NCBI GenBank assembly: GCA_051453625.1
Contig: JBOZIK010000001.1
Span: forward strand, 179,535,661-179,599,660
Source: Welwitschia mirabilis
Taxonomy: Eukaryota; Gnetophyta; Gnetopsida; Welwitschiales
DNA: 64,000 nucleotides
Direction: 5' to 3'
Of the stretch, positions 22,858 through 35,500 are shown piece after piece (position 1 is the stretch's first letter; each line of letters opens with the position of its first letter). The notes under the pieces were generated by a model. It was given only the letters and a program-made list of their open reading frames with translations, had not been told where the DNA came from and made no database searches. A program made the translations under genes and the position numbers.

Positions 22858-24073
22858 GCCCTGATGATGTCCTACTATAAGTGCACTAGGGCAAATATTC
22901 TTAAGAGGAATCTTTGCAGTGCAATATGATAATTGTGGAAACTCCACTGAAGGGTTAGTTAGCCATGGTGTGTGGCTTCTTACTCCTTTGATAGTGGTTG
23001 CACTCCCCTCATCATGGTAAAAATAAAAATTCAGTTATAGGCTACAAGATCAGTGGTGTCCCTGGTGTCATTATAGGCATTACTTATTTTCTAGACTTAT
23101 TTTTTTATTATTTATAGTACTTCCATAAGATCACTTTATTTCTTTGGATTCTAGTGTTGTTTTGAGATGATAGCTTGTAAGTTCTTGTTTCAATAGCTTT
23201 TCATCTTATCATTTATTATCTAATAACATTAGACATACTTGAAATTATCATAATCATTGCCCATTCGAGTGGAACTTTATGAATTTTTACATTATGTCAT
23301 GCATTCTTATCAGCTGATTTTATGATTTCTTTCAAGGGACTTTAATAAGGATTAATTTTGGGTAGGTAAGAAACTCTTCTTCATGTTCCTAGTTGTCCAT
23401 TTTCATTATGTCTTTTCTTAGTTGTTTTGCTTGAGATTTTCAAAGTCATTATAATATCTTTTTCCACATCATAATTAGAACCTGATCATTTGGTTGCTCT
23501 CTAGTTGTCTTTTTATTTTCACTTATAAGTTTTATTTCTAAGGGTTTTTTTTTCTTTTTAGCACTTTCAATTGATGCATTTTTTTCACTTTGATTGATGT
23601 GATCTTTTTGTTTTAGGCTAATGGTTTTTCTGTATGCTTTTGTAGTTTCGCATAGATTGACTTGTAGGTTTTGAACACTCATGGATTTTAGGACACATTT
23701 GAGGAATACTTCTACAGAATTACTTTCTTGTATTACATACATTCTTATGTCTCATAAGATTCTTTTACCATGCTCATGTGTTTTTGGACATTTCTTCACT
23801 TTTTACATCTTTCTATTTTTTTTGCTAATTTTTTTACTAATTACTTGCAGTCAGATCTTTGTTGAAATTTTCTAATCTGTCCAAACAACTTGTTTTAATT
23901 TCTATCATCTCACATCTGTCATTCCCATAATATAGGGGATGATAGTCATATGTTTTCCTTTATGCAATTCGGGACATCTTGCATTTCTTGTGGTGGGGGG
24001 CAGGATAGCTCTTCGAGTTTTCTTCTAATATGTCAAGAAAAAATTTATCATTTTTAAATTTTAAAGGATTACT
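22858..24073 (+). repeat. Internal region of the 18-28 kb element, copy 1
   Basis: About 1.2 kb repeated at 24174-25245 after the 100-N run 24074-24173. Distinct landmarks are a TCACT/CCTCATCATGG block and AGTGGTGTCCCTGGTGTCAT near 23050. No convincing coding frame. Copy 1 is longer by small insertions. Confidence 0.7.
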
Positions 24074-24173
24074 NNNNNNNNNNNNNNNNNNNNNNNNNNN
24101 NNNNNNNNNNNNNNNNNNNNNNNNNNNNNNNNNNNNNNNNNNNNNNNNNNNNNNNNNNNNNNNNNNNNNNNNN

Positions 24174-25245
24174 GTCCTCATGATATTCTACCATAAGTAC
24201 ACCAAGGCAAATATTCCCAAGAGGGGCCTTTGGCAATGTGATATGGTAGCTGTGGAAAATCCACTAGGGGGTTAGTTGGCCATGCTGTGCGGGTCCTTAC
24301 TCCTCTGACAATGGTTACACTCCCTTCATCATGGTAAGAATAAAGTTGTATTTAGAGGCTATGAGATCAATGGTGTCCCTGGTGTCATCAAAGGCATTAA
24401 TTATTTTCTAGACTTATTTTTATTTATTTGTAGTACTTCCACATGATTACTTTACTTTTCTGGATTCTAGTGTTATTTTAAGATGATAGCTTGTAAGTTC
24501 CTATTTTAATAGCTTTTTATCTTACCATTTACTATTTGATAATATTAGATATACTTGACATCATCATAATCATTACCCATTTGAGTTTAACTTTATAAAT
24601 TTTTACATGATGTTATGCACTCTTATCAGGTGATTTTATGATTTTTTCTAAGGGACTTTTCTAGGGATGAATTTTAGGTAGGTAAGAAAATCTTCTTCGT
24701 GTTTCTAATTGTCCATTTTCATTATTTTTTCTCTTATTTATTTTGTTTGGGATTTTTCAAAGTCATTATAGTATCTTTTTTCATATTATAATTAGGACCT
24801 ACTCATTTGGTAACTCTCTAGTTGTTTGTTTATTTTCACTCATAGGTTTTCTTTATAAGGGCTGTTTTTCTTTTTCACACTATCTATTGATGCATTTCTT
24901 TCATTTTAATTGATGTGATATTTTTGTTTTATGCTAACATTTTTTTCTATGTGGTTTTTTGGTTTTGCATACATCCACTTACAGATTTTGAACACTCATA
25001 GATTCTACGAAAATTTAGAGGAATACTTCTAAGCATTTCTTTCTATATTTAATGCATAATTATAATCTCGTTAGTTTCTTTCTCTATGATTCTATTTTTA
25101 AAGATAAATTCTTCACATTTTTATTTCTTCTGTTTTTTTGTGCCACTTTTCCAATACTTACTTGTTGTTAGATTTTTCCAATATTGTAGAAGAAAGCTCT
25201 CTAAAATATTATAGTAAAAATCTATCATTTTTAAAGGATCATTTT
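24174..25245 (+). repeat. Internal region of the 18-28 kb element, copy 2
   Basis: Second copy of 22858-24073, beginning exactly at the gap edge. It continues into the unique stretch 25246-25773, which is AT-rich without coding signal and leads to the polypurine tract. Confidence 0.7.
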
Positions 25246-25773
25246 GAGCTTAGATGATACATATTTATGATGAGTTATTTAGACATGATTGCATATTACT
25301 TGAATATATTTCATGGAATTTATTTAGTAGGAGCAGATAGCACACTCACTAATATTTCAATAAAGCTATGTTTTAGATCATTTAAAGGGAAAAAGAATGA
25401 CATGATTACTCCTATACTTTACCCTTGTAGAAAACATTAAAGAGATTTTTATGCATTATTCTTTAATATTATTACTATTTAAGCTTACATATTAGTTTCA
25501 ACATTACCTTCTTAATTTATGCATACATATTATCATTTTTTAAAACTATAACTGTTACATTCATTGACTTGTTTATGTGTATGATATTTATTTAGACTAT
25601 TGTAATGAATTTAAGTATGGGGCTTATAGCTATAGTAGTAATCGTATTAATGAATCGTTTACATCTATTCCTACATGATAAATAGAACTCAAAATTCCAT
25701 TTCTTTATTTGATGATTATCTTAGTCAAATTAGCTCATAATCTAGTTGATCATTTACTTTGTTAGGGACTAAT

Positions 25774-25792
25774 AAGGTTAAGTAGAGGGATA
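25774..25792 (+). promoter_or_regulatory. Polypurine tract before the right LTR
   Basis: AAGGTTAAGTAGAGGGATA directly precedes the TGTTGTGATG start of the right LTR. It would prime plus-strand DNA synthesis. Confidence 0.75.
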
Positions 25793-28389
25793 TGTTGTGA
25801 TGCTAATTTGTAGGAATTTGATGGTGTATTTAGAGTACTTTTGTAGGACATTTATATAGGTTTAGATNNNNNNNNNNNNNNNNNNNNNNNNNNNNNNNNN
25901 NNNNNNNNNNNNNNNNNNNNNNNNNNNNNNNNNNNNNNNNNNNNNNNNNNNNNNNNNNNNNNNNNNNNNNNNNNNNNNNNNNNNNNNNNNNNNNNNNNNN
26001 NNNNNNNNNNNNNNNNNNNNNNNNNNNNNNNNNNNNNNNNNNNNNNNNNNNNNNNNNNNNNNNNNNNNNNNNNNNNNNNNNNNNNNNNNNNNNNNNNNNN
26101 NNNNNNNNNNNNNNNNNNNNNNNNNNNNNNNNNNNNNNNNNNNNNNNNNNNNNNNNNNNNNNNNNNNNNNNNNNNNNNNNNNNNNNNNNNNNNNNNNNNN
26201 NNNNNNNNNNNNNNNNNNNNNNNNNNNNNNNNNNNNNNNNNNNNNNNNNNNNNNNNNNNNNNNNNNNNNNNNNNNNNNNNNNNNNNNNNNNNNNNNNNNN
26301 NNNNNNNNNNNNNNNNNNNNNNNNNNNNNNNNNNNNNNNNNNNNNNNNNNNNNNNNNNNNNNNNNNNNNNNNNNNNNNNNNNNNNNNNNNNNNNNNNNNN
26401 NNNNNNNNNNNNNNNNNNNNNNNNNNNNNNNNNNNNNNNNNNNNNNNNNNNNNNNNNNNNNNNNNNNNNNNNNNNNNNNNNNNNNNNNNNNNNNNNNNNN
26501 NNNNNNNNNNNNNNNNNNNNNNNNNNNNNNNNNNACAAATACTGTGGCACTGAGAGTAGCACATGATAACAAGGCATCATCTCCTATGTCATCTAGACAA
26601 CATTCAGGATGATGGAATTGGTAACATGCAAGTACAACCCATGGAGCTAACAATATCACATGGGCACACAACCCAAAGGCAAAAAGGTGGTATCATCTCC
26701 TATGTCATGTGGACGATAGATAGGATGACAACTATTTTTACATGTCCACTAAAAATACTATTGTAAATAGTGTCAAGTGACCCATGTGAGCTGCTAGGAT
26801 TTTTTTCATCAATGTCTAGCTTGTGGTTCATTGTAAAACTATAAATACCCTTTCCTCCTTCACTTTCAAACCATCGTTTTGTACTTGATATACTTATGAC
26901 AGAAGCTTGAAGGTAGGAGGTTCATTTAGTAGCTGCAAAAAGGGGTTTCCTTGGTGTTAGATTGTGTCTCTTCCATTGAGGTATTATTATTCTATTATAA
27001 GTGGATGTGAAGTCCTTTTCATTAATACAAGTACTTTTTTCATTCCAATTATATGAATGTTCCTTATGGTTTAAGTTGGTCATAGTTAAGTAATAGTTCT
27101 ATGATTTATTTAGATAATGAGGGCAACCTTTATTAAGGTTGACCTTGGTTAGTAGTAATTTTTCATTGCATTTCCATTTTATTTCATATTGCATATTTTA
27201 TATTCTACCTAGTAGATTTCATATTTTATGTTGATTAAGAATTAATAAATACTCTGCTTGATTGATATTAATTATAGAAAGGATAGTATTTGTGACAGAA
27301 AGGCTAGAAGCTAGTCCTTTTAACAGAAGGATTAAAAACGAAGTGAATCTATTTCATTCACTTGCATTTCATCTCCATTCACTTGCATTACATTTACCTT
27401 ATTATTAATTTTCAGTCAATAAAAGATAAAAGACTAAAAACTACCTTTGGAAATCAATTCTCTAACTTTGATTCTAGTGCCTTTATTAGGATTACAACAT
27501 TTANNNNNNNNNNNNNNNNNNNNNNNNNNNNNNNNNNNNNNNNNNNNNNNNNNNNNNNNNNNNNNNNNNNNNNNNNNNNNNNNNNNNNNNNNNNNNNNNN
27601 NNNTTCATTATAAAACTATAAATACCCTTCCCTCCTTTACTTCTAAATCATCTTTTATACTTGATATGCTTGTGACAGAAGCTTAAAGGCAAGAGGTCCA
27701 TCTAATAGCTACAGAAAGGGATTTATTTAGTGTTAGGTTGTGTCTCTTTCATTAAGGTGTTGTTATTCTATTGTAAGTGAATGTAAAGTTCTTTTGAATC
27801 AATACAAATACTTTTTTCATTTCAATTATGTAATGCCCCTTATAGTTTAAGTTGAGCTTAGTTAATGACAAGCTTGAATTTATTCAAATCATGAGGACAA
27901 CCTTTGTTAAGGTTAACCTTCATTAGTAGTAGGTTTGAATTGCATTTCCATTTCATTTCATATTGCATGTTACATATTATACTTGGTAGATCTAATAGTT
28001 TATGTTGATTAATAATTAGTAGATACTCTTCTTGATTAATATCAATTATAAAAAGGATAGTCTTTGTGATAGAAAGGCTAGAAGCTAGTATTTGTGACAG
28101 AAGGATTAGAAACCAAGTGAATCCATCTTAATTCCACTTTCATGCACTTGAATTTTATCTTCATTCACTTGCATTGCATTTGCTTTATTATTTACTTTTA
28201 GTTAGTAAAAAGGATAAAAGACCAAAACTACCTTTGGAAATCAATTGTCTAACTTTTAGCCTAGTGCCTTTGTTGGGTTTCTGACATTGGGGTGAACTCC
28301 TATCTATACTAGCATGTGTTTTATATAAGTTATATGATTTACAGGTTTTTCTAAAAGACTTTAAGATTGCATAAATTCACATTGCAATA
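25793..28389 (+). repeat. Right LTR of the 18-28 kb element, interrupted by N runs
   Basis: Starts TGTTGTGATG at 25793. After 75 bases comes a 667-N run (25868-26534), then 26535-27503, then 100 N, then 27604-28389, which partly repeats 26827-27503. It ends GCAATA where the left LTR ends GTAACA. The TATAG duplication follows at once. The apparent 2.6 kb length is therefore an assembly effect; the real LTR is probably near 1.4 kb. Confidence 0.85.
25868..26534. other. Assembly gap of 667 N inside the right LTR
   Basis: By alignment to the left LTR, 26535 corresponds to about 18598 and 25867 to about 18383. About 215 LTR bases are therefore missing, fewer than the N run. Confidence 0.9.
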
Positions 28390-28394
28390 TATAG
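28390..28394 (+). repeat. Target site duplication TATAG, right
   Basis: Matches 18303-18307. Host PABP-like sequence resumes immediately after it. Confidence 0.9.
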
Positions 28395-28565
28395 CTTAGA
28401 CATCTTCATATCTTTCAAAGTTCACATATCCAAAACATCTTAACATTCCATTTCTATCTCTTATTATCATGACATTAGAAACTTTCCCAACCTCTAAGAA
28501 GATTTTCTACAAAGCTTATTCATCTACACTATAAAATCATTGAACTAAGATAAGGGTTTACAATT
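28395..28565 (-). pseudogene. Poly(A)-binding protein pseudogene, RRM3 part
   Basis: On the minus strand the reading LEVGKVSNVMIIRDRNGM, then CFGYVNFERYEDV, matches RRM3 of plant poly(A)-binding proteins. CFGYVNF is the RNP1 motif (K-x-F-G-F-V-x-F class). The same frame resumes after the retroelement at 18302 as RFNGFKIYSK. In-frame stops at two Trp/Leu-like positions show decay. The N-terminal RNP2 of this RRM is only faintly visible near 28540-28565, and RRM1 and RRM2 are not found upstream. Confidence 0.78.
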
Positions 28566-28785
28566 TATTCTAGTTATTTATTAGATCTCCTAGATTTATT
28601 GTAATTCTAATATTTATTATATTTGTGAAGTCTTCCTTTCATTTTTCATCCAAATTCTATAAATGTTAAATGGAATCTATAACAAGTCACATACAAATTT
28701 TCACACATTATAATGTAAAAATATAACAATGATTTGTGGCCTTTTATCCAATTTTTAATTATTTTCTATCCTTATTTTTTTCCCA

Positions 28786-28801
28786 TGGTATTAGAGTAGA
28801 C
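28786..28801 (+). promoter_or_regulatory. Possible tRNA-Met primer site of a lost copia element
   Basis: TGGTATTAGAGTAGAC resembles TGGTATCAGAGC with two C-to-T changes and follows a T/C-rich run. An LTR upstream would have to fit within 28566-28785. Only about 150 bases of a possible leader follow before Tekay-like sequence starts. Weak. Confidence 0.3.
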
Positions 28802-28954
28802 AAGTTACTTTTATTTGAAGTTTTTTCTTTCAATGGTAAATTCATGGCTATGGTGAGGTCTTTGTTCTAATGTATCACTTTATTCTTTGTTTGAAATTAT
28901 GTGAAATTGTGCTTCTACTAATGGTGTACCTAAGCATTTTAATTTGCATGTCCT

Positions 28955-31680
28955 AATATTTGTTTCATGTTTTAATACATTTTCCATCCTCTAGGATGAC
29001 CTAATATTTGTAAATTATGAAATTCAAAAATTATCTTTTGTGTGATTTTATCTACATTAGGAACCAAGAATTTTCCCTTAAATTTAATAATACCTTCTGA
29101 ATCAATACTAAATTCTCCTGAATTTGTTGATTTTTTAACCTGATCCTTTAATTTTTAATAATTTTCATCTTTATTTTAATCCTATTCAATAATAGCAGGT
29201 ATCTGATTTTGAATTTTCATAATTATTTTAAGATAGTCACATCTACTAAGAGTAGTTACAACTTTATTGCCTTTATCCTCATAGTATAAAGTTTGAAGAT
29301 CAAAGTTACACAAAAATTCCATCTAGCTTCTTTACCTAAGGTTCAAGTTTGATTAGATGAAAATGTATTTTAAACTCTTATAATTAGTTCAAACTTAAAA
29401 TTTAACACCATAGAGATAATAATTCCATAATTAAAAGAAAATATTATTGCAACTAATTCAAGATCATGAATAAAATAGTTTCTCGCATGTGTCTTAAGTT
29501 GCCTGAACCCATAGGCTATTATTCTTTTATCTTATTCAATAATATCTCTAAGACCTTCTCCTGATGCCTTAGTGTAAATTTAGAAATTCTTAGAATCACC
29601 TTACATTTCTAAAACTGGAGGACTATTTAAACACTCTTTAAAATAATTAAAGAATTATTAAAAATTTTTAATATATTGAAAATCTTTATTTTTCCTTAAG
29701 AAAGTTCTTAAGGGATAAGCTATCTTAGAAAAGTTGAAAATGAATCAATGATAGTACCTAGCAAGACTAAGGAAGCTTCTAACTTTAATAATAATTATAG
29801 GTGCTATCCATTCCATAATTGCCTTAACTTTATCTGAATCAACTAAAATACCTTCCCTAGATATTACATAACCCAAGAGCTAAATGGATTCCTTTCAGAA
29901 AGGATATTTTTTCATGTTAACATATATTCGATGATTTATTAAAGTGCTCAAGTCTATTCTTAAGTGTTTTTCATGTTTCTTATAAGACTTAGAATAAAAA
30001 ATAATTTTCTCAATAAACAAAATTATAAGGAATTAAGATATGCCTTAAAGATGTGATTCATAACGTTTATGAATATTGCAAGGGCATTAGTTCAACCAAA
30101 AGGTATGACAGTGAACTCATAATTCCCATTATGAGTTTTGAAGGATGTTTTATAAATATCTTTTTTCTTAATTTAAACTTGATGATATCTAGATTTTAAA
30201 TCAACTTTGAAAAATACCTTATCTTCCTTGAGTTGGTCAAAGAGGTAATCTATTCTCGGCAATGAATACTTTTTCTTACTTGTAACTTTATTTAACTGTC
30301 TATAATTAATTCATAACTTAAGTGTTCCATACTTTTTCTTTACAAATAATACTAGTGCATCCCACAATGATATACTAGAATGAATAAAACCTTTTTTTAG
30401 AAGTATTTTAAGCTGAATTTTAAATTTTTTTATTTTATAGAAAACATTTTATAATGTGCCTTGGAAATAGGTTGAGTTCAAGGAATCAAATCAATATTAA
30501 ATTCAACTTCTTGAATAGGTGGTATTCCTAGTAGTTCTATTGTAAATACTTCAAGATAATCTTGGATTATTTACATATTCCCCACTAAAGTTTCTCCTTT
30601 ATTTATGTTAGCTAATTTTAGAGAAATCATAAAAACTAATAATCCCTTCTTAATTTTCCTCTTTATATGCTTAGTTCAAATCAAATTATTTACAACTGAT
30701 TTGGATTGATATTAAAAGATTGTTATTTACCCATAATTTGTCATCTCTACTTAATACTTCTACAATTTATAATAGCCTTATTTTGCATCAATCTATTCAT
30801 GTTTAAAAGAATATTATATTTTTTTAAATTCATAATAATTAGTTAAATCTAAAAATATTTCCCACTTATAGAAAAAAGTACAATTTTATACCTGATGAGT
30901 AACCTTAGTTATGGACCCATTTATAAGATCCATGCATCCCTCAATTAGAGTAAAACATAATTTTCTCTTAAAATAACCCTAGAGGATATAAAGTAATGCG
31001 TTACTCCAAATCAAATAAAATAATTATTTATATATTATTAAGTAAAAATTTACCTTCTTTGACTGAGCTTTGAAATTGCACTCCTTGATTATCTATTGCT
31101 GCTTGAAGTTATCTTAATTAGTTTCTCAATGATATGTAATAAGCTGGCTCTTAGTAAGTAATGAATTTTCTTTAACCTTGTCGTTTTTTTATAATTAAAG
31201 CATTGAAAGTCATTATTATACTAATATTTATAATGAATTTGGCTAGGATTTTACTTAAAATTGAATCCTTGTGGTTGATTACTCATATAACTCTAAACTT
31301 AAAACATCCCAATTCATCTTAAATGATTCATACTTGTTTTAGTTAAAATTCCTATTTTTACTTTTATTATTAGAAACATCACTTCTATTTAAATTCCAAT
31401 TCTTATTCTAATGAGACATAAGTAATTGATTTTCTTTAAAGAGGGAACCCTTAGGATGAATTTGTTTCTTGTTTTCTTATTGTTTTTACTAATTTTTCTC
31501 TTCTATTTTTTCTTTCTATATAGCCTCAGCTAAAGTAAGATGGAACATAGATAGTTTAGTAGAAACCAAAGGAAGAATACTATCAATGTAAAGATTTTCT
31601 TTAAATTCTTCATTAAGAGGCATATGTGATACATATCTTAATAATTCAACCGATTTACATTCATGAGAAGCTATGGTCAC
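28955..31680 (-). pseudogene. Tekay/Del-like gypsy pol-gag remnant, copy c
   Basis: Minus strand, in element order from high to low coordinates: gag (31515-31680, with VTIASHECKSVELLRYVSHM), a decayed zinc knuckle near 31190, protease linker (30500-31150), RT (29690-30500), RNase H (29250-29690) and the start of the integrase zinc region (28955-29100, ILGHPRG block). The RT catalytic motif reads F-I-E-K (30006-30011). It aligns with copy d at 33760-36500. It ends at the 100-N run 31681-31780, and no LTR is attached at 28955. Stops throughout. Confidence 0.85.
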
Positions 31681-31780
31681 NNNNNNNNNNNNNNNNNNNN
31701 NNNNNNNNNNNNNNNNNNNNNNNNNNNNNNNNNNNNNNNNNNNNNNNNNNNNNNNNNNNNNNNNNNNNNNNNNNNNNNNN

Positions 31781-32509
31781 AGTACTTCCACAAATATCAA
31801 TAAGGATAAAAGTCATGGTAGAATAAATTCTACTCATTTATTCTTTTTTTTTAATGGATAAGAGTGCATATCCTTATTCACATGTTTACACTCTTTATGA
31901 TCCATCATATCAACAACACAAATCACAAGAAAGGAATCCCATAATTGGATGTAAGAAAAATGTCATAATGGGATGTAAGAAAATGTCATAATTAAATATA
32001 CGAAATTATCATAGTTGAATATAGTACTCTTGCTTATTATTATTTTAGTTTTACTAAGTGGTTTTAATTTCTTTTTAGATTTGAATAAAGCACACAAATA
32101 AATGATTAAAATTAATATGTCGCATGTCATTTTTATATACATTATTTTACCTATTCATATGAATTTTCTTTTTAGTTTAACTATTTAACCATGTAAATGA
32201 CTTGCCTAATCATAAATAGATTTATTTAGTATTAAAATGCTTATAATTATTATTATAACTTAAAATAATTAATTTATTAAAAACTAAGATTAAATAATTA
32301 AGTAACTTTATGAGTGTCTATAATCAAAATATATCTTTAACATAAGAAATATAATACATTATTGATTATAAGGCTACACATTGATTCTCACTACAGAAAA
32401 AAAGGATTTTAATTAAAACTAATATCAAAATGTATTACATAGTTTAAAAACTCTTATAATCATATCATTATGATTAGTAATTAAGGTTTATAAAATGTGG
32501 ATTATAACA
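31781..32509 (-). repeat. 3' LTR of Tekay-like gypsy copy d (partial)
   Basis: On the minus strand it starts TGTTATAATCC at 32509, directly after a polypurine tract, and lies where the 3' LTR of copy d should be. It aligns with 60018-60662. The far end is lost in the 100-N run 31681-31780, so 729 bases is a minimum. Confidence 0.8.
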
Positions 32510-32519
32510 TACTCCTCTA
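32510..32519 (-). promoter_or_regulatory. Polypurine tract of Tekay-like copy d
   Basis: AGAGGAGTA on the minus strand directly before TGTTATAATCC. It fits the expected plus-strand priming site. Confidence 0.65.
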
Positions 32520-35500
32520 GTTACAAAGGATTCACTTTTGGGAATCAAAGTATATAATGATTTGAAAGTATAAGATTGCATATTATGGAATTTAAAAAGA
32601 CTTGAATATTTATTTTTTATTGATACTTCTAGATCCCAAATAGCTTCATCAGGACTATAATCACTCCATTTTATTTTTACTTGATGGATCTCCTTATTCT
32701 GCAAAGTGATAGTTCATTAATCCAACACTGCTTTTGGCTCCTCTATAGTCAAACAATCAGGTTCCACCTAAGTATGAGATCAATCCAATACATGACAAGG
32801 ATATGTAATATAATTTCTTAGCATAGTCACATGAAAAACATTATACAATTATAATAATTAGAGAGGTAGAATAATTTTATATGCAATAATTCCAACATGT
32901 TCCAATATCTGAAATAGTTCAATAAATCTGAGCGCTAGTTTTGGTCTCTTAACTCCTTACATAACTAATTTCATTAGTGATACCTTTTAAGGAAGACATG
33001 ATTATCTACTTTGAATTCAAGATCTCTTTTTTGATGATCAGCATACATCTTTTGCCTATCTGCTACTTTCTTTAATCTATTCTTGATGATTCTTATCTTA
33101 TTTTCCATTTCTTGTAATATTTCTGATCCTATTATAAATCTTTCCTTAGGTTCTATCCATATAGTAAGTGATCTGCATTTCCTACCATATAAAGCTTTAA
33201 ATAGAGCCATTTGAATAAAACTTTAATAACTATTATTTTATGCAAATTCCACTAATGATAGGTATTCTTTCCAATTTTTAGGCTCATTAAGGACACATGC
33301 TCTAAAAAGATCCTTTAGGATTAACTCTTTTTACCTGATCATTTGTTTGAGGATGAAATGTGATGCTCATGTTTAGCTTAGTTCCTAAACCCAATTATAG
33401 TTATTACCAAAATTTAGAGGTAAATTTTAAATATCTAATAGAAATAATCACTAAGGGTACAACATGTAAGAGAATAACATTTTGGATATAACTTTAGCTA
33501 TATCCTTAGCTCTATAAGTAGACTTTAGAATGAAATGTGCTGATTTAGTTTTTCTCTCAATTATAACCATGATTAATTCATTATCTATAAGGGTTCTTTG
33601 AAGTTCTAATATAAAATCCATGCAAATTACATCCCATTTATATTCTAGAAAATGATGAGAATAGAGTAGTCCTAGAGGATTCTTAAATTCTGCCTTAACT
33701 TCTAACAATTTAGATAGTTTGATACAAATTATGCTATATCCTTTTTTATTCTTAATACCAAAATTTTTGCTTCATGTTTTGGTATATTTTTATTCCTCTC
33801 GGATGACCTGATATTAGAGGATTCTGAAATTCAAACATTAGCTTTTGCCTGATTTCATTTACATTAGAAAGCAATAATCTTCCCCTGAATTTAATAATAT
33901 ATTTTGAATCAATAGTAAAGTCTCTCTCTAACTGATCCTTTAATTTTTAATAATTTTCATCTTTGTTTTAACCCTCTATAATAATAATAGGTATTTGACT
34001 TTGAATTTTTATAATTATTTTAAGATAGCCACATCTACTAAGAGCATCTGCAACTTTATTTTCTTTGCCCTCATGGTATAAAATTTCAAGATCAAAATCA
34101 CACAAGAATTTCATCCATCTTCTTTGCCTAAGGTTTAAGTTTGGTTGGGTGAAAATTTATTTTAAACTCTTATGATTAGTCCAAAATTGAAGTTTAACAT
34201 CATAAAGATAATGCTTCCATAACTTTAAAGCAAATATTACTGCAACTAATTCAAGAAAATGAATAAAATAGTTTCTCTCATGTATCTTAAGTTGTCTTAA
34301 CCCATAGGCTATTACTCTTTTATCTTATTTAATAATAGCTCTAATACCTTCTCCTAATGCATCAATGTAAATTTAAAAATTCTTAGAATCATCTTGCATT
34401 GCTAAAACTAGAGCACTATTTAAACACTCTTTAAGATGGTTAAAGAACTATTGACATTTTTTTGTCTACTAAAAGTCTTTATTTTTCCTTAAGAGACTTG
34501 TTAAAAGAGAAGCTATCTTAGAGAATTTGAAAATAAATGATAGTACCCAATAAGATCAAGGAAGCTTCTAACTTAAATAATAGTTATAGGTACTAGCCAT
34601 TCCATAATTATCTTAACTTTATCTGGATCAACTGAAAAACCTTCCCTAGATACTACATAACCCAAGAACTAAATGGATTCCTTTCAGAAAGAACATTTTT
34701 CTATGTTAGCATATATTCGATGATTTCTTAAAGTGTCTAGGACTATTCTTAATTATTTCTCATGTTTTTTATAAGACTTAGAATAAATAAGAATTTTCTC
34801 AGTGAACACCATTACAAAAGAATTAAGATATTCCTTAAAGATGTGATTCATAAGGTTCATGAATACTAAAAGGGCATTGGTTAAATCAAAAGGCATGACA
34901 GTGAACTCATAATTTACATTGTAAGTTTTGAAGGATGTTTTACAAATATCTTTTTTTTTAATTTAAACTTTATGATATCTATATTTTAAATCAACTTTAA
35001 AAAATACCTTAGCTTCCTTGAGTTGGTCAAAGATTTCATCTATTCTTGATAATGGATACTTGTTCTTACTTGTAACTTTATCTTACTATCTATAATTAAT
35101 TCATAACTTAAGTGTTCCATACTTTTTCTTTACAAATAACACTAGTGCACCTCATAGTGATATACTAAGATGAATAAAACCTTTTAGTAGATTTTCTTCA
35201 AGTTTAACTTTTAATTCTTTCATTTTTATAGGAGACATTTTATAAGGTGCCTTAGAAATAGGTTGAGTTTAGGGAATTATATCAATATTAAATTCAACTT
35301 CTCAAATAGGTGGTATTCCTAGTAGTTCTATTGTAAAGACATTAAGATAATCTTGGATTATTGATATATTCCCCACTAAAGTTCCTTCTTTATTTATTTT
35401 AGCTAATTTTAGAGAAAGCATAAAAACTAATGATCACTTTTTAATTTTCCTTTTTATATGCTTAGTTCAAATCAAATTATTTACAACCAATTTGGATTGA

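Larger units (their letters stand above)
18308..28389 (+). mobile_element. Athila/Tat-type LTR retroelement without recognisable pol, probably non-autonomous
   Basis: A complete insertion as to its ends: TATAG duplication, left LTR 18308-19676, tRNA-Asp primer site 19680-19697, internal region, polypurine tract ending at 25792, right LTR 25793-28389 (with two N runs) and TATAG again. The LTR and leader belong to the same family as the minus-strand element at 4036-10682. The internal region holds one acidic ORF (about 20387-22127) that is not gag, and no protease, RT, RNase H or integrase block that I can find. The element would therefore rely on proteins of a relative. Gaps mean the true length is uncertain. 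It interrupts a PABP pseudogene. Confidence 0.88.

Noticed and set aside
22747-22947. 66-codon minus-strand frame
   Set aside because: Made largely by the reverse of a purine tract, giving Phe/Ser runs.
25793-28389. Tandem LTR duplication
   Set aside because: The extra LTR length is explained by N runs and an overlap of 26827-27503 with 27604-28290; the target duplication fits a single right LTR.
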